DNA from: Buddleja alternifolia
Lineage: Eukaryota > Streptophyta > Magnoliopsida > Lamiales > Scrophulariaceae
DNA length: 64,000 nucleotides
Reading direction: 5' to 3'
Assembly (NCBI GenBank): GCA_019426215.1
Contig: CM033393.1
Location: 9,768,046 to 9,832,045 of the forward strand
Shown: positions 55,236 through 64,000 of the stretch, in pieces
How positions within the stretch are numbered: position 1 is the first letter of the stretch
Layout: each line of letters opens with the position of its first letter
The notes under the pieces: model-generated
What the model saw: the letters and a program-made list of their open reading frames with translations, nothing else
The model's database searches: none
Told to the model about the DNA's origin: nothing
Position numbers and translations under genes: made by a program

Positions 55236-56462
55236 GGCACTAAGGCATATTCCTGAATTTTCTAATTATGAATTGATGAGGTTAGACGCAAGCCCATTTG
55301 TGAATCTATGAAGCAAACTGCTAGCATTTTAGTGTGGCTTGATAATCTTGCTCAGGTAAGATAATATATGTAGATCATTTCTTCATGATGATATGGATGA
55401 ACCAGAGTAAAATTAATTTTGTCAAGTCAAGTTCACTATGCTAATTGATTTAAAGTATTCGGTTAGCTTGATTTGATTCATGTTGTAATGGTGTTTTTTG
55501 TATTGACAACTGAATGCATCAATAAACAAATGTCAAATGTTTCGACAAAAATGCTTAATCTAAAGGATTAAGCATCATGTCAAATGAATATTTTATCTAA
55601 AGGATTAATCTATTAGACAAACTATATCTGTAAAACATGAATTGTTTGGTTTGTTTATTATTCCAGTCGTTATTGATTCTTTTATAAATGTGGGCAGGAC
55701 ATAGAAACTCTTGTATTTTGAGGAAGCTTGTCTACATAATGTTGGTCAAAATGATTAGTAATTCAATTTGCTACCCTAAACTGATTCACTCTTACTTTCT
55801 GGTTCAGATTCAATGTAATTTCTTTTGATGAATTAGGTGTAGAAGAGAGAACTATTAAGTTTTTGAAGAGAGAAGGACTCTCTAGTGTAAAAGCACCCTT
55901 ACTAGGTCATGGGTTTGAAAAGGGAACTATGAAGCATAACGTCCCAATGAATTATGTTTTTAAGCCTTGGAACTTGGTAAATAGATTTATCAAGTCATCT
56001 TTCAAATTTTTGGTTTCTTCAGGATATTACATATGGCTTGGATACATATCTTCTATCCTTATAAGTTTTGTGACTTAAGTTAGAGAAAAGCAAATTGTTA
56101 AGCTATCTCATCTGATCTCCTCTCTCTCTCTGCTCTCGTCTTTATACTAGCCTCGTAAAATAACTACAATTTGCTCAATTTTGTATAGCAATCATATGTA
56201 GAAACTCAAGCTTAGTTAATGAAATTAGAATTACGCTGTATTCATTCTTTGCAATAACTTTTGCATTTCAAAAGTTGGGGATAAATTATGAATTTCTCGT
56301 CTCTTCTTTGATTAAGCCTCTAGTTCAAAGATTTTTTTAAGAATAGAAAGAATGAAGTTGAAACTAAAAATCAATTAACTCCCACTTTATCATCAACGAA
56401 GAATCATGGTCTTTAAATAGTGAAACTAGTTATGACCAGATAACACATGACACATTGTACCC
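55236..56462 (+). other. Spacer with possible exon-like pieces
   Basis: Mostly AT-rich. Two parts look more coding-like: 55280-55354, which ends GCTCAG before GTAAGATAA (splice-donor-like) and reads MKQTASILVWLDNLAQ at its end, and 55838-56078, with an open frame around FLKREGLSSVKAPLLGHGFE. I do not recognise either protein. They could be a decayed host gene or captured exons. Confidence 0.25.
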
Positions 56463-56467
56463 TATGT

Positions 56468-56708
56468 TGTTGAAAACCAGAACACCATGAATAATTGAAG
56501 AAGAAAACATCTTATTTGATTTAGAGTGATAACGATTACAATATGAATGGGAAATAATGAATTGGGTTTGTGAAGAACCTATCCTATTTATACTGACAGC
56601 CTATTTTCTATTCTAAGTAAATTAGGAAAAACTTATAGAAGGAAAGAAAAAAATTGTGCTTTATAAATAACACTTTTACAAGAATAAGAATATACTATAT
56701 TTCTAATA
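56468..56708 (-). repeat. Copia J 3' LTR
   Basis: TGTTGAAAACCAGAACACC to TTCTAATA; next to the PPT (plus reading TTCCCCCTCAAGTTTG). Confidence 0.93.
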
Positions 56709-56715
56709 TTCCCCC

Positions 56716-57159
56716 TCAAGTTTGGGATCCATAAAGATCAAGGATACCAAACTTGGCTAAGAGATAATCAAATTGTCTTCTACCCAAAGCTTTGGTCAAA
56801 ATGTCAACTGGCTGCTCATTGGTTGATATGTATATTGTACTGATGACCCCTCCTTGAATTTTATCTCTAACAAAATGACAATCTACCTCTATGTGTTTGT
56901 CGCGCTCATGGAATACAGGGTCTGCTGCAATATGTATAGCAGACTTGCTGTCACAGAAAATATTAGCTGGTTCATTTGCTGTGATGCCTAAGTCTTTCAA
57001 CAATCCAACCAACCAGCAAACCTGACTTATAAAAGAAGCTAATGCCCCGTATTCTGCCTCTGCAGATGATCTTGACACCGTTCTCTGTTTCTTTGTTTTC
57101 CATGACACTAGTGAATCTCCTAACTTGACTGCAAAACCGGTGAGAGATTTTCTAGTCAT
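56716..57159 (-). pseudogene. Copia J RNase H
   Basis: TRKSLTGFAVKLGDSLVSWK, SRSSAEAEYGALASF, CDSKSAIHIAADPVFHERDK, HIEVDCHFVRDKI, QPVDILTKALGRRQFDYLL. It ends properly before the PPT. Upstream, 57160-57307 holds the RT-RNase H link with a stop near 57172. Confidence 0.92.
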
Positions 57160-57307
57160 GGGACAAGATACCTAGTCAGAATCACAATATCCTTTGATCT
57201 TCAGATCTCTTTGAGATGACATCAAAATTCCCAGTCCAGATCTTCCTTTCAGATACCTCAAGACTCTGTACATTGCTTCCAGATGTGTGCATGAATTGAC
57301 TAAGAAT

Positions 57308-58237
57308 TTATACTGAGTAAGATATATCAGGTCTGGTCATACATAGGTAAATTAATTTTCCAACTATTTGTTGATAAAAGGATATATCTTGTATTACTGG
57401 ATCATCTTCTATATTCAACTTGCTTCCTTTATCATAATCCACTGTAGTGAATTTATGGTTCTGTTCCATAGGCACATGTATTGGCTTGCTCCCAATCATA
57501 CCTGCAGTGGTTAGTAGCTTAAGACAATACTTTCTATGATTTAAATATATGCCTTTAGAGGACCTTGCCACTTCTATACCCAAAAAGTATCTCATCTCAC
57601 CTAAATCTTTCATGTAAAAAGGGTTGTGCAAAAAATCTTTCAATTCTGAAATCATAGTGTCATTATTTCCAGTAATTAGTATGTCATCAACATACAATAA
57701 CAAGATAACAATATCTCTCCCCCTCTCTTTTACAAACAAAAAATAGTCATGTTTAGATTGTTTAAAACTTGCCTGAATCATAGCACTACTAGATTTAGCA
57801 TTCCATTGCCTTGAAGCCTGTTTAAGCCCATATAAAGATTTAGCCAGTTTACAAACCTTGTTGTCCCTCCCTGGATTGTTAAATCCAAGAGGTATTTGCA
57901 TATAAACCTCTTCATGGAGGTCACCTTGCAAGAATGCATTGGTGACATCCATCTGCCATAAAGGCCATTTTTTAACAGAAGCAATAGCAATTACAATTCT
58001 GACTATAACATGCTTTGCTACTGGTGAAAAGGTATCAGTGTAATCCAGGCCTTCCTTTTGTGCGTAGCCTTTAGCTACCAATCTAGCCTTGTATCTGTCA
58101 AGAGAACCATCAGATTTATACATAATAGTATAAACCCATCTACAGCCAATTGCTGACTTTCCTGGAGGTAAGTCAACAATTTCCCAAGTATTATTCAACT
58201 CTAAAGCCTTAATTTCATTTCCATGGCTTCTTACCAC
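57308..58237 (-). pseudogene. Copia J reverse transcriptase
   Basis: Open for 309 codons: [76 protein letters not shown], and LLLYVDDILITGNND (active site), ending YLCMTRPDISYSV. Its 5' end (from SEP-like linker) is broken at 58237. Confidence 0.95.
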
Positions 58238-58541
58238 TGTTCATTATAGCAGCTTCATAAAAGTTTTGTGGCTCACTATGTATAGATAATAAACTTAAAA
58301 AAGCTTTATGTTGAGGGGATATTTGATCATCTTGTATGTAATTTGATATAGGATGAGAAGTGAAAGATTTAGAAGATGACAGATAAGGTGTCACAAAATC
58401 TTTTGCTCAATAAGGAGGTTGTAGCACTCTTGCAGATCTTCTGAGATTAATTGTTGAAGTATCAGGTATTTCGTACCTTTTTTCATTGTGATCATGCACA
58501 GGAATATTATCAGGATTCTCCTGATCAGTATTATCAGAAGC

Positions 58542-59831
58542 CTAAGAGTGTAAGAAAGGGTGTATAAAATCATCATAGTATTGTTTTTTATCAATAGTGG
58601 AAAAATTATGAGGATCAGTATCTTGATGTATGACAGAGAAAGGGAATATATGCTCAAAAAATATCACATCTCTAGAAACTAGAAAGTTCTTAGTATGTAA
58701 ATCTAATAACCTATATCCCTTTTGGTACGGTGCATATCCCATAAGAACACATGGTGTAGATCTAGCTTGGAATTTATCTCCTTGAGGCAAAATTTTAGCA
58801 AAGCATAGGCATCCAAAAACCCTCAAATGTGTCACAGTTGGTGTTTTATTATGTAAGACTGTGAAAAGAGTTTTGCCTTTAAGAATAGGAGTTGGTGTTC
58901 TGTTAATTAAGTAAACAACAGTCTTTATACACTCACCCCAATATTTTAAAGGTACATTTGACTGAAATTTTAAAGCCCTAGCTACATTAACAATATGTCC
59001 ATGCTTTCTTTCAACTACACCATTTTGCTATGGTGAATAAGTGCATGAACTCTGATGTAATATGCCAAGGGAGTCAAAATAAGTTCTATATTCTAATTTA
59101 GAAAAATCCCAAGCATTATCTTTCCTAATTTGTTTAACAGGAAGCCCATATTGAGTCTTAATAAACACAAAAATTTGTGTAAAACAGTGAGAACATCAGA
59201 TTTATAAATCACAAGGAAAGCCCAAAAAGACTTAGAATAATCATCTACCGCACTTAAGAAGTATGTTTTCTTATTATAAGTAGGCTCTTTATATGGCCCC
59301 CAGATGTCAATATGTAATAACTGGAAAATATGTGTAGAAAAATTCCTTCTCTCTGGAAAGGGTGTCCTACTATGTTTAGCTATAGGACATATAGGACAAA
59401 ACATATCATGTTTTTTCAGTTTTATACCAAGATCAGGTAAAAAGGCAAATCTGGAAAAAGACATGTGACCAAATCTATTGTGCCATAAAGTTGTTTGATT
59501 ACACTGTTTAGTTTGCATAGTATTCTCTGAGATCACATTATTACAACTAGGTAAAAGATTGTGTAAAGAAGATACAATGGAATCATTAACTGCAGAATCT
59601 AGATAAAAAAAAAAGGTCATTCCTAAGTCTACCAATCCCCCTTGTCATGCTAGTCCATATGTCCTGCAATAGACAGAAATTAGGATAAAAAGTGGTGAAG
59701 CAACTATTATCCTTATTAAGCTTAGAAACAGATAGGATATTATATCTAAAATTAGGAACATAGAGCACTTTATGAAGTTGAAACTTAGAATCAATATTCA
59801 CATCTCCGATATGAGTTATTGATTTAAGCAA
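58542..59831 (-). pseudogene. Copia J integrase (broken)
   Basis: Pieces: NILSVSKLNKDNSC (59831-59586), TLWHNRFGHMSFSRFAFLPD and CPICPIAKHSRTPFPERR (zinc-binding part), FQLLHIDIWGPYKEPTYNKK (core), and after frameshifts and a stop near 59030 the C-terminal HLRVFGCLCFAKILP and PCVLMGYAPYQKGYRLLDLH (58835-58542). Confidence 0.9.
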
Positions 59832-61179
59832 ACCATTGGGTAAACTAACAGAAGTGGTTTAGGATCAATTTTAGCAGTATTATGCAAAATATTAATATCT
59901 GAAGTCATATGGTGGTTGGCTTCACTATCAATTATCCATTCTTTAGAATCAGCATTAGACATAAAATTCAGAAGAATAGGAGTAATACATGCCATATTTG
60001 CAGATGAACAGTGAGAGGAGTTACCAGTAGCAGCATTGTTGGATTGACTCAGCAATTGAAGTAGTTGCTGGTACTGTTGAGGAGTAAGGGTTGGTGAATT
60101 CTGGAATTTGTTGCTAACTTGACTTGTAGCATCTTGTGAGTATGATGGCCTCTGTTGACCAACATCATCTCCATCTGAGGCTCCAACAACTTGATTTGCT
60201 TGGAACGGGCTATGATTATTGTTTCCTCTTCCATTATTTCTTCCACCAAAATCTCTTCCATTCCCTCTATTATTGTTTCTACCATTTCCTCTTCCTCTAC
60301 CATTATTGGGGTACCCAAAGATCTTGTAACAATTTTCCTTCGTATGGTTAGTCAAACCACATACTTCACAAGGAACAGTCCCAATAGCCTTCTTTTGTTG
60401 ATTTAAACTATTTGTGCCAGTGAAACTACTCTGTGACTTTGTATAAAAAGTTGCAGGATTATCAGCTTGTGTAGACTGCACATGAATCCCCCTTTAAGTC
60501 TCTTCATTACTAACCATTGCAAACACTTGATTTTGTGTGTAGGCAATGGTGACATCATCAAGATTTGACTCCTAATACCACTATAACACTCGTTTAACCC
60601 CATCAAAAACTACATGACTTTTAATTGTTGAGAGAAATCCTTATAATCTTGTGACAGTTCTTTAGATGGTGAGGGGACTAAGGACTCATACTAGTCCCAA
60701 AGTTGTCTTAGTTTTGAATAAAACGCAGTAATTGAATTAGATCCTTGGGTAAGGGTATTGATTTCTCTGTACAGGGAATATAAACGAGCTCCACTAACTT
60801 TATCAAATCTCTCTTTTAAGTCAGACCATATCTTGTGTGCAGAATCACAGTAAACTACTCCATGTATAAGTCCACGAGACAAGGATTTATGGATCTAAGA
60901 TCTTACCAGAGCGTTGCAACGCTTCTATTGAGCAATCTTGACTGCATCATCTTCAGGTATCTTGCAAGAACCATCTATAAATCCCAATTTATTCTTCTCC
61001 TCGAGTGATGCTATCATCTCCCTGCTCCATATTTTGTAATTCTCTAATCCTTTTAAGGTTTCAGACATTAGGTTAAGATTTGGGGAATCAGAAGGATATA
61101 GGTATAAAGGATCTTGGAAATTAAAGATTGGATTTCCAGTGTTAACTGTGGATGTTTGTGTTGTTATTGGATCACCCAT
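59816..61179 (-). pseudogene. Copia J gag and protease start (broken)
   Basis: Start MGDPITTQTSTVNTG at 61179; block LKGLENYKIWSREMIASLEE and NKLGFIDGSCKIPEDD; then KIWSDLKERFDKVSGARLYS and ITAFYSKLRQLWD, with stops between. The zinc knuckle CEVCGLTNHTKENC (CX2CX4HX4C, intact) lies in 60481-59816, followed by a G/N/R-rich linker. The protease site reads WIIDSEANHHM, where the family has WIIDSGA; Gly to Glu makes it inactive. Confidence 0.9.
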
Positions 61180-61333
61180 GAATTCTGAAGATTAAGAATC
61201 GATCGAGTGATGAAATCGATTGAAATCAATCGATCAAATTAGGGCAAAAAATTTGGGGAGAATAGATCGCGGAAACATGATAAAACCAGGAAAGATTGTA
61301 GAGACTGCGTTGAATAACGTAGCTCCGGTACCA

Positions 61334-61574
61334 TGTTGAAAACCAGAACATCATGGATAATTGAAGAAGAAAATATCTTATTTGATTGAGAGTGAAAATG
61401 ATTGCAATCTGAATGTGAAATAATGGATTGAGTTTGTGAAGAACCCATCCTATTTATACTGACAACCTATTTTCTATTCTAAGTAAATTAGGAAAAACTT
61501 ATATAAGGAAGGAAAAAAAATGTGCTTTATAAATAGAACTTTTACAAGAATAAGAATATACTATATTTCTAATA
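61334..61574 (-). repeat. Copia J 5' LTR
   Basis: 241 bp, same ends as the 3' LTR, next to the mutated PBS. Confidence 0.93.
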
Positions 61575-61579
61575 CATGT

Positions 61580-63539
61580 TGAGTATGAAACTTAGTACAT
61601 TAGTATCATAACTATTCCCGACCACTCTGTGGGTAGCTAATATGTAATTTGAGGAAGATAATTAGAAATAGAACCATTAAGTTATTCCTCAAGGCCTTAA
61701 CTACTACAACTGGGAAAGTCTCTTTGGTTTTTATAGAAGGAGGGGCAAGAAAGGGCAGAAGGACTGAATTACAGTAGAGGAAGCATCTAAAGTTATGATG
61801 AGTAGCAAGTTTTGCCTTTCAGTAGGACAAAATTCTCAAATGTTCATCAAGTTGAAAACATACTTCTGTTCCTAGACGAATTCAGATATTCATCAAGCCA
61901 ACACTCAAGCGTTCAATTCTCAGATTCTTCTGCTCAAAAAGCCATATCTACATCCGAGCTATTCTGTACAAAAATTTGAAGATGAGATTAATGGAATGGA
62001 CCAAATCTTCTTAACTTTAGTGCAAGCCAGGCCTCCAAATTTGTCTCTGAAATCTGAACTGCTTAGAAAGTTTTAATTTTTCAGTTGAGCCCATCTTTTG
62101 CTCCTTCATTGTCCTGGTTGTTTTTGGGAACTAATTTAAATGTGAGATCCTTTGATGGAGAAAAACATACCCATTACAAACTACAGCGAAGTCCTTGATA
62201 ATTATTTGAACAATATTTTCTTTCTGAAATCAACATGTCCATTTAAGGCACAATATAGCTATGAAAAAGATAATGAAGTTTGGATGCTTGAATGATGAAG
62301 AAGAAAAAGTCCTAGTTTAGGAAGAAAATAAGCCCGCTGGGTTTATGGGGCGTTATAAGAAAAGAGAATAGAAGAGTTTTTAGGAAGACAATCAAGGAGA
62401 ATAGAAAAATGACTTTTAGAAGAAATTTTTTTTATAATAATTGAATGCCTAGTTGGATAGTGACTAGTATAGCCACATAGAAAGTGGAAAATAAATGGTA
62501 TTTATCATTTTCCATTAAAAAAAAGTCTATTGAATTTGTGTTTATATTATAATAAAATTATATATAATTTACATATTATCTTTATATCATTGCTAGTATT
62601 ACTGTAATTAACGTTACCCAATTGATATTACCAAATTAAGGAAATTTACCTATATATAGGTTTATAGATCTTTGTAAAATTCTGTGAGTATTAAATATAC
62701 AAATATAGATAAATATGGAAAGTTTCATCAGCTTTTAGAATATCACTTTATTTATTACTTTCCAACTTAATTAATAATAAGATTGAGGGTTAGTAACTTT
62801 ATATAGATCTTACAAATTAGTTTATAGAAGAAAAATAAAAATGATATTATAATTTATTATTATCACTAATATTTTGCATGACTTGAAAAAAGGAAATATG
62901 ACTTGAGTGTGGTTAGAATATGTTGTATATAAACTTTTAAGTATTACTTTCATGAAATTTGAGTACTAAATATCATATATAAAAAACAATAACAAAAGGC
63001 TCGAGGTCCATTTCCAAGCTTATGAATAATTATAATTGAACTCGAGCTCAGCTCACAAAAAGTTTGAGATCGAAAACTCGACACACCTTGCAGCGCTAGC
63101 CCCACCAAGACACATTTAAACATGTTCTAATTTCTCTATATTATATGATATTAATTGCATAAAAAGAATTTACAAAATCGATACATAATTTATTTAGGAA
63201 AAATTACACTTTCATCTACTAATAACATGCGTAGTTACACCAACACACCCATCTTATAATTGAAATTACAACTACCTAACCAACTAACATTTAAAATTAC
63301 ATTCACCCCCTTGATGGCTTCAGTCAATTGTCAAACTATAGTAAATGACATTTTTACCCTTCATTAAATCATGAAAAAGAGGACAAAAGCTAAAAAATAA
63401 TTTTTCCAAAGAGTCGAAAATTACCCCTCTAAATCTATTTTATTCCTTTTATTTTTCTTTTCTTCCTCCGCTCTCTTTCTTCTTCTTCTTTCCCTCAAAA
63501 CAAAACCCTAGCCTACACCATCTGCTCGCACTCATGGAT
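61580..63539. other. No recognised gene
   Basis: AT-rich intergenic sequence. I see nothing firm in it. Confidence 0.4.
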
Positions 63540-63800
63540 TTATTTAGTGGGGGCTGGGACCTCTCCTAGGGCCCCCGAAATTTCAAATTTTAATTCAAAA
63601 ATACATATATTTATATATATCGGTCCCTCTAAACCAGTATATACGATTATGTTTTATAATTGAATGCATTATCGCTTTAGTCCAGCTGGCGATGGCCTGG
63701 TTTTTAATTGTCAGCTACCAAGCTAATTACTTGAAGGCAGGAGTTCGAGTGTCCTCCTATCATTTTTCTTGTAATTTTTATTTCAACTTGTATTTTTAGT
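63540..63800 (+). mobile_element. Possible hAT-like remnant with a tRNA-like word
   Basis: TAGTGGGGGCTGGGACC and TAGGGCCCCCGAAATTTC, followed by AT-rich sequence, resemble the left arm of the hAT at 19786 (GGGGCGG, GCCCCC, AAATTT). At about 63752 GAGTTCGAGTGTCC resembles a B-box. No matching right end or TSD was found. Confidence 0.3.
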
Positions 63801-64000
63801 TAAAATTTCCTGCCTTGTAAAATTCTCCTATAATCCTTATGTCCTCTGTATTTGAAGACTTTGTTTTTAATTAACAATTATCATTATAAAAGATAAGAAG
63901 TTGAAATCCTAATTTTTATTTTCGAACTTCTTTTTCATACTTATCCCAAAAATCTATAAAAAGGACATTTGAGGACGACAAATATACAAGATATGAAAAA

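Larger units (their letters stand above)
56468..61574 (-). mobile_element. Copia element J (complete with LTRs, decayed)
   Basis: 5107 bp, LTRs of 241 bp each (56468-56708 and 61334-61574), flanked by TATGT (56463-56467) and CATGT (61575-61579), a TSD with one transition. PBS on the minus strand TGGTACCGGAGC (mutated TGGTATCAGAGC) at 61322-61333; PPT at 56709-56724. I count about 18 differences between LTRs (about 7.5%), so it is older than copia I. Confidence 0.93.

Noticed and set aside
63680..63765. Second SINE near the right end
   Set aside because: Only a weak B-box-like word; no acceptable A-box at the right distance. Kept only as a possible hAT-like remnant.

Overview
The window is a piece of a plant (eudicot-like) nuclear genome. 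It is AT-rich and made almost entirely of transposable elements in several stages of decay. The evidence is the set of plant retroelement families present: Athila-type Ty3/gypsy elements with a primer-binding site matching tRNA-Asp, SIRE-type Ty1/copia elements with an extra env-like ORF, short-LTR copia elements primed by tRNA-iMet, a hAT element, CACTA-like repeats and a tRNA-derived SINE. I find no convincing intact host gene, rRNA, CRISPR array or prokaryotic feature. The species cannot be named from what I see.

Layout 1-30932, a nest up to five levels deep. A decayed copia element F (RT/RNase H at 1273-2213) carries a SIRE-type LTR inserted in its RT (ends at 1272). Its short 3' LTR is split by Athila element A (2333-28769, target-site duplication CCTTC). 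A's 5' LTR is split by Athila element B (3489-17439, TSD GTTTA), the only copy with recognisable gag, PR, RT, RNase H, IN and env-like ORFs. B's 5' LTR is in turn broken by a truncated Athila C (4005-5911). A's 3' region is split by a hAT transposon (19786-26170, TSD GTTTGGGGG). The hAT is split by a young copia element I on the minus strand (20793-25889, TSD AAGTA). After A come the end of F's LTR, a 603-bp tandem duplication, and a gypsy solo LTR E (29570-30932).

Layout 30933-37044. Fragments: a minus-strand gypsy gag piece with a probable LTR, a tRNA-derived SINE, a second probable LTR, a poly-A retroposed insertion with a 13-bp TSD, and two tandem CACTA-like repeats.

Layout 37045-55235. 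A 5'-truncated SIRE element (RNase H, long broken env-like ORF, PPT, 3' LTR ending at 44471) lies tail-to-tail with a second, diverged SIRE env-like ORF L on the minus strand. L is split by a pol-less Athila-like element D (46988-54523, TSD GGGAT). D itself carries a copia-like solo LTR K (48469-50071).

Layout 55236-64000. About 1.2 kb of sequence with possible exon-like pieces, then copia element J on the minus strand (56468-61574), then mostly featureless AT-rich DNA with a possible hAT-like remnant near 63.5 kb.

How the parts relate. None of the polyproteins is intact, so nothing here looks autonomous now. The signal I consider least explained is at the DNA/RNA level in the Athila elements. 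A CpG-rich palindrome (core AACGTTCGAACGTT) is scattered in the LTRs upstream of the TATA box, in the gag-PR linker and in front of the env-like ORF. Three small hairpins are retained at equivalent positions in diverged copies, some with compensatory base changes: after pol, next to an internal polypurine tract, and in the 3' UTR. Elements A and D share an architecture that lacks RT/RNase H/IN yet keeps these structures, which suggests a non-autonomous lineage.
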